Assembly: GCF_000276665.1 (NCBI RefSeq)
Contig: NW_004955463.1
Span: forward strand, 12,150,828 to 12,214,827
Direction: 5' to 3'
Length of the DNA stretch: 64,000 bases
Origin: Chinchilla lanigera
Taxonomy: Eukaryota > Chordata > Mammalia > Rodentia > Chinchillidae
In this document: in pieces, positions 8,851 through 21,095 of the stretch
Layout of the letters: every line of letters starts with the position of its first letter
Position numbering within the stretch: position 1 is the first letter of the stretch
Notes under the pieces: model-generated
What the model was told of the DNA's origin: nothing
The model's input: only the letters and a program-made list of their open reading frames with translations
The model's database searches: none
Program-made: the position numbers and the translations under genes

Positions 8851-11800
8851 TCTTGCAGACAAAGTCACAGAGATGGATGCAGGGAGGGGTGAAAAGCACT
8901 GCCACTTATGGCACCATACAGGCCAGACTCTTACACTCTCAACCTTATTCCTCCTTATCTCTAAATTAGGGTTATAATATTTGCCTCTGCAATCAAGAAA
9001 TATAATAATATACAAAAATCATAATGGGAAGTACAATAACGTGTTAACAGCCACCTTCCCCCACATTTCCAATCCAAACCCTGCCTCCATCCAGCCCGAG
9101 GTGCTGGATTGAATGTCTTCCTGGGAAATGCTTCTGGAAGAATGGAGGGTGACAGTTTTTATCATGACCCAGAATGTATCCAAAAGAATAACTTGGGAAA
9201 ATAAAACTCTTACATTTCCTGATGTTTCCTTCTGAAGTGCAAAGACAATGCAGGAAATACACTTCCTGTCAGAAAGGGCCTCAGGAGGCTGTCTTTCTCT
9301 GGAGTAAGGGTGTGTGGACACTCTGCATCCCACATGCTCGCGTACTGCTCCTCCATCCTGGAGCATCGATGTCTTAGTGACTGGGAGCGACAAAGGGAAG
9401 GATGCTGAGACTAACCAGGAGGCTTCATTTCCTCAGTGCTACGCTCTAGTTGGAAGTGAGTTCACTTACTGTAGATATTCAGTTATTCACGTATCCACTC
9501 GGAGTTATTAATTCATTCCAAACCCATTCACTCCCTAAAGGGACTCAACATTATTTAGGATATAGGATATGTTTCTTTCACATTTCAGCAGCTTAAACCC
9601 AAAGACACGGAATATAATTCTTAGAGAAGAATTCAGATATTCAGTTCCCTGTATTAATTTAAGGGAAGAGAGTGAGTTTTCTAAAGCAAGTCTGAATTGT
9701 TTTAAGTGACTGTTAAGCCACTGATTAAGAGTTGGCTTTAAAAGAAATCCAGCATCTTACAGATAACAATTGGTGATTCCAGTAGGGACCGTGAAGGAGA
9801 GAAGAGAGTTTTCCATATCTGAGCTATAAGTTCCAGTTCAAGACATCACAGATATTTCTCCAGATCGGGTTCTGGCAGACACTCAAGCCTAGTGAGCTAC
9901 AGTTATTAATATCACCTGAAATTTGGAAGATAAAACATCTGAGCTGAATGAGAATATGAACTCTGTTTAAAGCCCAGTCCATGTGGAGAAGGTCATGCAT
10001 TGAGAATGAAAGAGAAAGCACCAGACAGAAAGTCATAGTTTCTCATTTTTCAAGGTGCTCCTCCACTGCTAGAGATGAACTTTAAAGACAAATCCACAAT
10101 AAAGTAAAATGGTATGTTTCTGCTACAAAATCTCAGCTAAATTCTTTTAATGATACAGACACTATTTAGGCAGTTCAAATATTTTTATTGGATTATAGCA
10201 AAATCTTTTGGAAACAAATCTATTTAGGAAGTCCATGTGTTCCCTCAGATGTATATGGTTTTTCCCATCACCCTACTTCTTTTTTCTTCATTTTTTTATT
10301 CTCTTTAAAATAAAAAAGAAAGGCAATGCTGTGCACCCCCTTTTTCTGAGGTAGAAAAAAGTCAGGGATCAACAACAGTCTAGCGCTCAAGAACAAAGAA
10401 ATAACAAGTTAGTCTGTGTGTATAAGAAAATAAGAAAATCAGCTGCCATTTCAGACATTCACAGGGAAATTATACAAGACAGCATAGAGAACATGGTTGG
10501 AAAAATGAGAGGGAAAATACCAATTCCACACAGTTACAAAGATTCTGGAATTCTCATTCAGCGGACTTGCTTCTACCTCTCCTTCTAGCCTTCTTTGCCC
10601 TCCTCCTCACCTGACTGACACTGAGCTGACCTGGACATCCTTTACTGTGGCACAGAGGACAGGACCAGCCAGTGAGCACATATAACGTGGCAGCTACAGA
10701 AGTCTGACTAGGCTAGAAGCTATGGTACTGTAGCAAACAGCAACACAAATCAAATTTCTGATCGGTAATGGAAGATGCCTAGACTTGGGAGTCAAACAAA
10801 TAGGTCTTATAATCTAGGTTGTTAGCATGGCCTTAGACATGAACCACATATACACTAGAGGGCTTAACCATAGTAGGCGCATGTTATATCAGCTCCAGGT
10901 GTGGTATTAGGAAAACAGAAGAAATCTTTGTTCTATTTCCTCTATTCATTGAGGATTTAGAACCTATTACTGGTAAATGCCAGAAGGATTTATGTGCAAA
11001 TTCCTAATGATTGACAGCAATTACCTGGACAGTTAGGATGAGAAGAATTTGGAGAAAGGGTTCAGCAAGAGATAAGGTGGTGATGGATTAATCTGTCTGC
11101 CATGAGAAAAGAGGAAATAGGGCAAATGTGCAGTGGAGTCACTATTTCTGAATGAACACACATAGGTAAGTAAACATAAGCAAAAATAACACACGTCTGA
11201 TCTTCAAGGGTTGCATGGCCTAACGGGTCACAAAAACCAGTAAACTAAGCATTGCTAAAGCTATCTTATTCTGTGGTACCTGAGTAATCTATGGAGATGT
11301 CTCTTAGCATACCCATTCCACAAGGAAGTGTCACCAAATCATCCCTTTCCAAAGGGATGATTCATGAGCTTTGACAAATAGCCATGTGGAAGGAAAGAAA
11401 TATGTATTCCTGTAAGACAGGTCCCACGGGGAAATGCAGCACCATGCAAAGCCATTGTAGGAAAGTCAAAGGCATGAGCGCTTGTAAATTTGGAAAGCAG
11501 AATTTATATGGGGAATTGCTAAAGGTGAGCTGAGATGGCTGAGGAAAGGGGGCTCACATAGTATGTTAAGCTCTGTTATGATACTTTATTAAGGTGACTT
11601 GTGAGGATAAGTTTGTAGTTTCAAGAAATTCCCATGCACATGAATTTAAAACAACTTCTTTGACAAGTTGAAATTTTAAAAAGTTATGAGATGCCATTAA
11701 TTTTTATATACACATTCATTTTTCTGCCATGATCTGGGCTATCTCAACTGTGGGGCAGAACCAAAAGATGGAATAAAATTGTGAGCGTTTATATATTACT

Positions 11801-12029
11801 GCTCTGATCAATTGTTATCCTCATCACCACAAGCAAAAGCCATAATGGGTGGTATAAGTGAAAACTCTAATGGGCAGAATTAGACAGTTTTTGTTCATTT
11901 GGTTCCCTTGGTCTCTTCTGTCCTTCCCTCATTACTAATTATTTTCAAATGCCACTGGAATACCTCTATCAGTTTCCCCTGAAAGAGTCAGTCACTCCTT
12001 GCTCTGTATAGTCCTGATTCTATTCCTCC
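8851..12029. other. Long low-repeat block, no gene seen
   Basis: More than 3 kb without a convincing repeat. The longest frame is a 124-codon minus-strand one (9019-9393) with no recognised domain and no splice or initiation context I can support. A stretch near 10770-10860 faintly resembles a MIR core but is not secure. Confidence 0.5.
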
Positions 12030-12210
12030 AGAATCTTGTTAGATTTGTTCATTTGTGAGCTTCTGGAAGATGTCAGCTCTGTTTCTCAAACTTTTAGAAG
12101 ACAGGACCTGAATTTATTTATCATGCACTTCTCAAAGTACCCAGACTGTGCTTTGGACACAGCAGGTGCTCAGTAAATATGTGCCCGAGTGAACTGAATG
12201 ATGATTATTA
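12030..12210 (+). repeat. L2 LINE 3' end
   Basis: GAAGACAGGACCTGAATTTA, then CAGCAGGTGCTCAGTAAATATGTG and GAACTGAATGATG follow the conserved L2 3' terminus (gacagggac..., caggtgctcaataaat..., gaatgaatg). This is an ancient, inert relic. Confidence 0.75.
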
Positions 12211-12400
12211 CCTGATGTTATAATTTTAGTCCTCATTAGAGTAGAATTGGTTACCTATCAAGTTTGCACTATAGTTCATAGAGTGTTTTGAATACTTGCC
12301 ATATTATTAAGTTATTTATATTGCAAAAATAAATTCAGAGACATAGGTCACAATGAGCTTAAACCAGACCTATCTGGTTTATAAAAATGAAACTTGAAAA

Positions 12401-12573
12401 GCTGAGTATAGTGGCACATGCCTATTATCCCAGAACTACAGAGGCTGAGCCAGGAAGATCTCAAGTTTGAGGTTAGCCCAGACTATGTAGTGAGTTTAAG
12501 GCCAACCTATACTACATGGTGAGACCCTGACTTGAAAAACAAAAATAAATAAATAATAAATAATAAATAAAAC
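12401..12573 (+). mobile_element. B1 SINE
   Basis: GCTGAGTATAGTGGCACATG at the start, ATTATCCCAGAACTACAGAG and AAGATCTCAAGTTTGAGG in the middle, then two ACTA(T/C)..GTGAG blocks from the B1 internal duplication, and an AAATAAATAAATAATAAA tail. It is a 7SL-derived pol III SINE. CpG positions are mostly lost, so it is old. Confidence 0.9.
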
Positions 12574-13439
12574 CTAAAACAACTACAATTGTGATTTTTG
12601 TTACCACTGTACAATGTTACACAAACCTAGCTCCAAATAGACAATTGAGCTTATCAGTTGTTAGGGTAAAATTATCCTGCTTTTACAATAAGTATCTCTG
12701 ACTGGAAATCCAAGAATAAATACATTCATGTGTTAAACACACGGTGGCACACAGTTAAATATAAGGGTGCGTTCCAGGTGTAAGGGGGATGAGAGCACCG
12801 AGCGAGGAAATGACGCCTAACCACAGGAGCAGTCATTCTCTGCCAAGTCCAGAAGGAGCTACAGCAAGGAGAGGGGACATCATGAAGAGAGAAGATACTA
12901 TGGTTCCCCTGGGTCTTTAAGAGAGAGCTACAAGGGAAGTGTATGAGAACAGCAATAATGGTGGTGGAGCTTGTAGTCCCCTGGTGTTCTGGGCAGTACT
13001 GCACATACTGGCTGTTACTCGGGGTGAGCAGGGGTGATGAGGCCCACAGCAGGTACATGAGCTCCATTCATGTGATTTCAAGTGATGACATTTTTTAGTG
13101 TCACATGAAATGGGACATGATTGATTTGCATTATGTTATTTCATCGTGTTATAGATTTACACTAAAATAGCATTGCACTTGAGTTATCTGTCCTGAAACT
13201 CAGGCATTTCTAGGAATGCTGCTTGACAGGGTGGCTATGGGAAGGAGGTAAGCAAGGAGTTTCATTATCCCTGGAAATAATTCTCATGGAGTTGATGTTA
13301 TCAAGCATTGACACAAATTCTCTGCCAGTTCCATAAAGTAGCTGGGATAAGTAAATGAAACCATATCAGTTTTTATTAGTGAACGTGAATAATACAAAAC
13401 AGTGGTGTTTATTTGGGCTACTGGAACGTGCATATAGCA
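12574..13439. other. No gene seen
   Basis: Single-copy-looking sequence with a 113-codon minus frame (12726-13067) that has no recognised domain. Confidence 0.4.
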
Positions 13440-13763
13440 TCTTGATCATCTTCAATCCTTTTACCTCCTTCTTCCTAATCTGCTCCCTACCCTAGTCTAT
13501 TTCTGCATCTCCAAGGGTCTACCTTCCAGTTTGCTTTTCTTTGTTTCTTTCTTTTGTCTGTTTGTCTTTCTATCTGCTTTCATTTTAGAGTTCTTACATG
13601 AGAGTCCGATTTATTTCACTTAGTATGATGGTCTAGCTTTCTACTTATCTTCCTGCAAATGACATTATGTCATTCTTCCTTATGGTTAAATAATGCTCAG
13701 ATATATAGGATACATATATAGGATATATACAGAATATATGTATATATTGTGTATATAACATAA

Positions 13764-13808
<45 letters not shown>

Positions 13809-13970
13809 CTATTTTCTTTACCCATTCATCTGTTGATGGGCATCTAGGCTGGTTCAAGAGCTTAGCTGTTATAAATTTTGCTCCTATGCACATAGGCATG
13901 CAGGGTATGTAGGTATCACCAATCCTTTTGAAAAGGATTGACTGTTTTGACATTCCATCACTTCCAAACT
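13440..13970 (-). mobile_element. L1 3' fragment with an inserted TA microsatellite
   Basis: Reverse-strand L1 3' sequence: GAGTCCGATTTATTTCACTT (shared with 5545-5565), CTTCCTTATGGTTAAATAATG, then CCATTCATCTGTTGATGGGC and TTAGCTGTTATAAATTTTGC. A (TA)n tract at about 13769-13806 and the surrounding TATATAGGATA repeats sit at the place where L1 has a short ATAT motif, so the microsatellite grew inside the L1. Confidence 0.8.
13769..13806. repeat. (TA)n microsatellite
   Basis: About 19 uninterrupted TA units inside the L1 fragment, preceded by imperfect TATA-rich repeats from 13698. Confidence 0.95.
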
Positions 13971-15599
13971 TGCTTTAACTCTCCTACCAGAGACTGATCT
14001 CTGTTTTAAATCTCATTCAGATTGTCTGAATGACTTTTATGTGCTCATACCTCTAGAACATAAAGTTTACATTTCCAGACATATTTTTCATTAGCTACAC
14101 AAGTATTTCTTAACCAGAATAGTGAGATGCATTCCAAGGTCAAAATTGCTGAAATCCTGGAAGGCAGTGAAGTTCATCCTTCATATCTTTTGCTCCATTT
14201 CATCCTCCTTTGGTTTTCAAGTATTGATTCTTTCTCCACCAAATTTTATTTCCAAGGTTAGAATCTTGAATTAGTTAAGTAAATTGTGTTAATGAAATTG
14301 ACATCATTTTCATGGGTATCACAGGTTTCTAGACATGGAAGTAAATGGAAATGTGTTCCAGTGCAATCTCCATATTTTAGAGATAAGGACACTCCATCCT
14401 GCAGCTTGGAAAGTTATGGCAGAGCAAGGAGCCTAAGGCTCTGGTTATAGAGAACGGTGCAGTCAGATTGCCTTTGGTTGTAGACCATGGGAAGCCCTTT
14501 TAAGAAAGAGAAAGAAGATATTTCAGACAATGGGAAATCTGCTGGCACAGGTAATGATTATTCCAGGAGAGTTTTTTTTCCTCCTTCATTTTCTCCTCAG
14601 AAGTCAGCTTCATTTTCACAAGGAGCTTCCAGGCTGCCAGCAGCTCTGGGTCTGCCAACCTCTTCATTATTCAGAAGGGAAAGAGAGCTTCTCTGTCTCT
14701 GCATCGTCAAGAAAACCCCAAGGTTCATGCTTACCAGAAGGAGTTAGATCCACAAGTCAGTTCCTATGAGTATTGGGTGGACACTTTGAACAAGATTCTT
14801 GCTATTCTCCTTAAGCTTCTGTTTTCCAGAGCAGAAAATAAAAAGCAAGCAAATGACTCCTTTCACCAGTGCTTTTAGAAGTAATGTTTCTGGGCTTCGT
14901 TTGTGACTGGGCCCACTTCTGAAAGAGGAATAGTGAACAGCTCGCGGATGTTCCCTGTGAGCAAATGGGATGGTCAAGAATTGACCATCACAACTTTGCT
15001 CAGCCCTGTCTCCCCCTCTGACAGTAACCATGACCCCTGAGGACTTCAGTCCGTGTCCTTCTTTGGGCTTCATTGGGCATTCAATGTCCCCTCAACTCAC
15101 AGACACTCTTGCTGATGATTTCAGGGCTGTGAGTCATAGAGCTGAGTTCTAGACCTCAAATGGTCCCTAGTCCAGGTTTCTGTAAAGTAGTCCATTTCCT
15201 TTTTTAAATTCCCATCTATTCTATTCACAAGCAAAGGCCAGGCTGTAATATCAAAGGCAACAAAGTTCTTGGTGTTTGAGGAACCTCCTACTTCCTAGCT
15301 TTTCCTGGACTTTTAGAATCTTCTTGGACTCAGCCTTGGTGTTGCCTGAGGACTTTGCTTGTAGAGCCACTGAGCACTTAAATCTCCACACTTGGAACAT
15401 CCATGGTTTGAGGTTACATCCAATGGAATAAACATTCAAAGCTCTGCTCTTCAATCTGTTCCAAAAGCTCTAGAATTCTGTTTATCCAGGACTTTAGCCT
15501 CCTCTCAAATTTTCTTATAGTTCTGTCCTGAAGTACCTATCACCATTTGTATTTCCAAATCTTTTATGGGAAAGTCAACTTTTTAAAGACACAAACCAC
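13971..15599. other. No gene seen
   Basis: Single-copy-looking block. Overlapping plus frames at 14487-14769 (86 and 79 codons) and a 109-codon minus frame at 14744-15073 have no recognised domain. CAATCTCCATATTTTAGAGA at 14364 may be a worn MIR. Confidence 0.4.
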
Positions 15600-15695
15600 C
15601 TGAGTTATTGCTGTCATCCACCACCACACAAATGAGGACCAGGAAGGTTAACTGACTTTTCTCGGGTTGCAGTGAGGAAGGCAGGAAGACAGAGA
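15600..15695 (-). repeat. MIR SINE relic
   Basis: ACAAATGAGGACCAGGAAGG, TTAACTGACTTTTCTCGGGT and TGCAGTGAGGAAGGCAGG follow the reversed MIR core (gatgaggaaactgaggc... gttaagtaacttgcccaaggtca...). Old and inert. Confidence 0.6.
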
Positions 15696-16154
15696 GTGGG
15701 ATAGAGAGAAGGAATATGAGTTGATCTATTACATTAAGCATTCACCTTTATAGGAAACTAAATGTCAGAAAATTACACAAATAGGATGAGAGTATGACTC
15801 AAAGTATTTTTCTTTAAACTCAAAAAAAAATCACTTATGTATCTCTGGATTGTCATTTGTTTTCTTCAAGGAAAAAGTAAAAAAATGCATCTTTGGGAAA
15901 ATATTCTCTGCTTAGAGTGATTGACAGAAATCTCCTGGCAAGTGAATGTGTCCAGATGTAAACATATTTTTATAAGGGATACATATCAATGAAAATTGAA
16001 CTCTAATGACCCCAAAACTCCATTGGTTGAGAATTTTAACTGATGATAATTTTTTAAAAAGTGCATTGTCTGATTCTAAATTTAATCTTTGTGAGTTTAA
16101 AGTCTTCTATTTTTAATTTCAAGAAAGAGTCTTATGTACACGTGTGAAATGTCT

Positions 16155-16335
16155 TTTTGGTGAGATCAGAAAGTAAGTTCTTCAAGAGGAGGGTCAGGGG
16201 AGTGGAGGAGAGGGAAGGTAGTGGAAGCCAGGGGTGCTCAAAGTGTGCTATGTGCCCTAATGACAATGCCACAGCAAAACCCATTACTCTATAAATTAAT
16301 ATGCACCAATAAAATGAAAAAATAAAGTGACCTTT
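16155..16335 (+). mobile_element. Probable L1 3' UTR fragment
   Basis: A G/A-rich run (GAGGAGGGTCAGGGGAGTGG) is followed by CATTACTCTATAAATTAATATG and CACCAATAAAATGAAAAAAT, the usual layout of an L1 3' UTR and tail. There is no coding part to confirm it. Confidence 0.5.
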
Positions 16336-16340
16336 TAAAA

Positions 16341-17030
16341 CTGAATTAGTTTTATTAAAATTCTGTGCCAGAAAAAAAAACAGCTTAGATGCAGAAATGG
16401 CCCTGGTTACTTCTTTCATTCCGTTCTATTTCAGTTCCATCAGGGTTTTAGACAGACTGATCTTTGAGAGCTGATCAGAGTTGCTTCAGATTTTTTCCCC
16501 TAGAGTTAGGCTTTGAATCTTTCTCAGTGAGTTGCACAGTGCTGTTGATTAGCTGATATTTAGTGATTCTTAAAGTTTTGACTTGAAAGATGTTAATTGG
16601 TAGCATAATACTGCCACAAGTTTAACAGAAGAAAAATAAAGTCAAAACACTTTACTTTGGCTTTTTCTAGAATACAATTTTTTTCCTCTTTGGCAAAGCT
16701 TTGCGAATCCTTTGCTTCAAGCTGATCTCAGTAATTAAAAGAATGATTTTTAAAACTCTCCAAAAGGATTTTGCATATTAAAATTCATTAAAATGCAATG
16801 TTCACAACACAGGATATTTTATTGTAACTATCTATGAAAAGCAAAATGGGAAGGAAATTAGGTTCTTCCTTCGTATCCGTTGCCCATGTGTGCTGATTAC
16901 AATTTAGTTGTATAACTGAGAACTTGACACATTAACAAGTAGTTATATGGCTATTAACTCAATTTGTCTTCAGAGATTTGAATAAAAGAGAAAAATGAAA
17001 TTAGAGAACAGAAGCCCTGCCTATTACAAT
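16341..17030. other. No gene seen
   Basis: AT-rich single-copy-looking DNA. Its low-complexity-free texture around 16640-16810 could reflect a conserved noncoding element, but that needs a cross-species alignment. Confidence 0.35.
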
Positions 17031-17033
17031 GTG

Positions 17034-17128
17034 CCTTTTTTTTAAACATGGTTCTAAGGATCAAACTCAGTACCTCACATGCAGTAGGCAAGTGCTCTAC
17101 CACTGGGCTACACCCAACCTAAAGCCCC
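17034..17128 (-). mobile_element. Old ID-family SINE
   Basis: A T-run, then GGTTCTAAGGATCAAACTCAGTACCTCACATGCAGTAGGCAAGTGCTC in pieces, ending CACTGGGCTACACCCAACC. The word ATGCAGTAGGCAAGTGCTCTACCACTG differs from the common CTGGCAAG form here and is closer to the generic rodent ID core, so this looks like an older subfamily. Confidence 0.75.
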
Positions 17129-18200
17129 ACTTACTAAACTGCCCAATAGAGCTGCAGCAAGCTCATTCTCATTAAGAATGGTTTGCTTGTGGCTAATGCA
17201 AAACTGATCTGTTGGCATGACGTTGTAAAAATCCACTTACTGTAGAAAGTATATCTACCATTCATGTAAGTCACTGGACATTATGGAAATTAGCAAACAG
17301 ACAATTGATAGAATTCCCCCCACACTAGGGTGTTGTCATGGATACAAAACCAAAATGAGCCTTCTGTAAGAGCCAAACAGAAAATATCCCCAACTAAGCC
17401 AGGATGGCAAAATACCAGTTGCCCCTCTCTGTTGGCCAACCCTGGGAAATGGGCCAACAGGTAAGTCTCAGTGTGACCCATTTCAGTGCAAATAAAAGTA
17501 ATCACAAGAGAAATGAGAAATTGGAAAGGGTTGTTACAGGCATTGCAAATTATCTGATTTTAAAAATGCTATGAAATACATAGTGAACTGCCCTGTAACA
17601 TAAGCCAATATCACTTTCATAATCAATTTGTCATTTCTAGTTAATGTTAATAACACTTTTAATAAACAAATTAATAGTTCAGTCTTCAAGTTTCATTTTC
17701 ATTTAAAATCAAACCTTTTAATCATACTGACTTGTTATATCTCCTAGCATTTTGCCTTAATAAATGAGATTTTTGTGCAGTTATTTCACATTCTTTGCTA
17801 TTTGCAGCTTGCCTTTCCAAATTGATTAATAACATCCAAAGGGTAAAGACTGCATATAATGCTTCTTCTACTCCCTTTCTGCTACTCCTTTTCTATGGGC
17901 TCTAAGCATTTGCTGATTTAATTGTGTTTAATTGTGTGGGGCATTTTGGTCTAATTTCTTCAATAGCTTTTCTCTCTGTGGCTCACACTACTGATTTTCC
18001 TGTTGCCTCAGGTGCCTTCAGACTGAGGACTTGCTTTATTTTCACCAGTCACCACTTTATAACTTGGACCTGTTTCGTCTTCCAGCCTATTGAAGTGCCT
18101 GTTGCCTACTTGCAGAATTTGCTGACAATGGCCTTTAATCTATGGATCACCTTTGCTGTATAGGTGTAAGTATAGAAGTTTAATCTCTGGATCCCTCATC
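17129..18200. other. No gene seen
   Basis: AT-rich single-copy-looking DNA; a 79-codon frame at 17924-18163 has no recognised domain. Confidence 0.4.
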
Positions 18201-18205
18201 CATCT

Positions 18206-18581
18206 TGTTATGGTTTGTGTCTAGGTGTCCCGCCAAAGCCTCATGCAGTCATGGTGCAGGTTTCTAGAATTTGTGACTGATTCATGGTCCAGTGCTGGGA
18301 TTACAAGTGTGAGTGCTACAATTGCCCTGGGGCAGGTGGCCTGCACACAGCATAAGGGAGGGAAAGAGGCTTGCTCTCTGCCCCTCCTCCCTTGTTGCTT
18401 TTCTTGCTTTTACTGTCTTCCACTGTCATGAACTGTTGCCCTCTGCCATGTGCCATTCTGCCTTGGAGTTAGCCAATTGTAGACAGAAACTGCCACAAAC
18501 TATGAGCTAAATAAACCTTTCCTTCCTTAATTTTAGGTGTCGGGTAGTTTGTCTAAGCAGCAAGAAAAAGTAACCAAGACA
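18206..18581 (+). mobile_element. Solo MaLR-like LTR with perfect 5-bp target duplication
   Basis: It begins TGTTATGGTTTGTGTCTAGG and ends GTAACCAAGACA. The flanks are catct (18201-18205) and catct (18582-18586), an exact duplication, which proves a complete solo LTR. Inside are GCATAAGGGAGGGAAAGAGG (promoter-proximal region of the family) and GAGCTAAATAAACCTTTCC (polyadenylation-like signal). The internal region and second LTR are absent, so it arose by LTR-LTR recombination. This is the best-defined reference copy of the family in the window. Confidence 0.85.
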
Positions 18582-18600
18582 CATCTGAAATACTCTTCTC

Positions 18601-18702
18601 AGGGCTAGGATTTAGCTCAGTGGCACAGTGCCTGCCCGGCAAGTGCAAGGTCATGAGTTCAAGTCCCGGTACTGGAAAAAAAAAAAAAAAAGAAAAGCCA
18701 AG
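18601..18702 (+). mobile_element. ID-like SINE with perfect 15-bp target duplication
   Basis: AGGGCTAGGATTTAGCTCAG, TGGCACAGTGCCTGCCCGGC and GAGTTCAAGTCCCGGTACTGG, then a 16-base A run. The target duplication TGAAATACTCTTCTC occurs exactly at 18586-18600 and 18703-18717. Its left copy overlaps the last base of the LTR's own duplication, so the SINE landed directly beside the LTR after that element was in place. Confidence 0.95.
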
Positions 18703-18717
18703 TGAAATACTCTTCTC

Positions 18718-19243
18718 TTTGGACTAGCCCTCTGGACACAACTTCAATGCTTAGTTTTGTACCTTCCTATGGCCTAATTCAAGACAAGTCTTACCCACTC
18801 ATCCCTCAACCTGCTGAAAGCCATGAGGCGCTACTCAGCCTAGCCCAGGGACAGAATATAAATCTACTAGCTCTTGTAAAAGACAGAGGATGAAATTCTT
18901 CACAAACAGGGGCACCCCTACATTCCTGAGTCTTTTCACCTACCATGCATAAGTGAGGATACAGCAGGAATTTAATGGCTATGGCATTACAGTCTGTTCA
19001 GGCATTGGGAAAGGTCTGAAATTGAATCTACCAGCTCACAGGCCTTGTCAGAGTGGTCCAAATGTTCTTAGTCTCCATGAAATGCTGCTCTTGGCAATAG
19101 AGTGATATTTAGGAGCAAATTTTAAAATGCTCCATTTCTTTTTAATTATTAATTACTTGCCTTGAGGCGTGTGACAAAAATTCATCCTGTAAGAATGTCA
19201 TTGGTAAGAAATTTCCGTATAAAATTTTCTCTTGTTAGAATTA

Positions 19244-19283
<40 letters not shown>

Positions 19284-21095
19284 GGAGCTTCTAAAAGCAT
19301 AAAACAAATTGCTAAATTATGTGATCTGGTGAAGGCATCAAATTAACCACAGTAAGAAACACTGTATTCACTTTTTATTGTGTTATACTTCATTAGTGCA
19401 TGTTAATATTATGTGATGGTGGGATTTATTATGGGAAGCTGATACATGCATTTAACACATCTTAATCAGTTTCAATCCCACTTGCTTCTTCCTCCCCCCT
19501 CCTGCTTGTCTCCTTCCCTGACTCCAGAAGTGTGTCCCCTCCTTTCCTGTCTTTTCTCCTTTATTTATATACATATGCACGTATGTATGCATTTTTAGAT
19601 TACTTATATAAGAAAAAAACATATAATATTTAACTTTCTGAAACAGGTTAATTTCATGAAACCTGATGGTTTGTAGTTTCAACTTTTTTACTGCAAATAA
19701 TATGATTACTCACCTTTTTATTATTAATAATTATTGTTTAACTTTAACTTGAAATATGCTGAGGAACAGGATCCTGAGGCAAACAAATGCTGGGAGGGCT
19801 GAGGAAGTATGGAATGGTATAAATCTTAGTTAACACTGTGGTCTTCTCACCTCAAGTGTGGGGATGGGCTGGTGTATCTTTGAGACAGGCATTCTGAAGA
19901 TGAAGGAATGTGCTGAAAGGAAGGACAGTCCTTGTAAATATCACAGTTTAGGTCAGGACCCTGGGTGTTAGAACTTTACTGCTGCCTGTTCAACCAGTTA
20001 GGTAGCCTCAAAATGATTCTACTTTTCTGGAACCATGGTTGACCCTTTTAGAATGGTCACTGTAGTTGATTTCAACCACATATCTCAAGTTCAAGAACTA
20101 GAAAGACCAGAAAGAAGTTCAGAAAACAAGGAAAATATTTCTCCTTGATTCTGCATAGACTGAACACTTGATAGATATTTCCCAAATGGTAACAACAACC
20201 TGTATCTTTTGTTTTTTTTTAATATAGACATGACAACAGATAGCTCTTATCTTAGGGAATATACAAATGGAGGAAAATATAAAACCAATTTTATTTTTCT
20301 TCTTTTGATTACTTTTACACAGAGTATAATGAATATACAATGAAATTACAATTTACATTTTCATATATTTGCTTGAAAAATGCATTCCCTATAGCACTGA
20401 GAGTAGGAACTAGCACATTTACTAAATACTTCTAATTCAGTTAATGGTTAATAATGAAATAATTAAGAGTAGATGAATTAAAAATAAGTATCACTTATTG
20501 TTTCCAGTTTCACATGTATAAAGCTTGTAAGTTATCATTTTGTTGTAAGAAATAAAAATGTATGCAAACTGAAAAAATCAACAACTAATTTTAGATTTAT
20601 AAGAAACATGAGATCACAGGGCAAGTCTGTAAATTTTTGTAACCAGACCTTGGTTAAATTTTCCCAGTGAGTAAAGGAGGAAAGTCTACTCTTTGGCAGG
20701 GGCAAGAGAAAAGGAAGCCGTTTTTAAAAATGCCAAACCACTCTGTCCTTCTCACTAAGATTTACCTTCTGGAGAAACTACTTAACTAGAGGTCAACTTG
20801 CTGAGGATTTGTCTAAGCTTACCTTATTCCAGTGCAGGAAAACACCCAACTCCAGACAGTAGTAGCCTTCCATGAGTGATAAAAGAAATACTAAATTCTA
20901 GTCTACTCTGATATGAAATACCAATCCTATCCCATCTAAGCATCTTGATCCATCTACCAGGAGAAAGGAAAAAGCCAAAAAACAAAACCCTAGTGAAGTT
21001 CACAATCCAATAACTTACAATTCACTAAAAGACTGAAACAATAGACTATGCAATTCTTCTCCCACACACCCCCTACACACTTTGTTGCTAAAGGA
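18718..21095. other. No gene seen; contains a GT microsatellite
   Basis: About 2.4 kb of AT-rich single-copy-looking DNA apart from the GT tract listed separately. No frame longer than 79 codons. Confidence 0.45.
19243..19281. repeat. (GT)n microsatellite
   Basis: GTGTATG followed by about 16 uninterrupted TG units. Confidence 0.95.

Noticed and set aside
9019..9393. 124-codon minus frame in a low-repeat block
   Set aside because: No recognised domain, and overlapping frames occur on both strands; no splice or promoter support.
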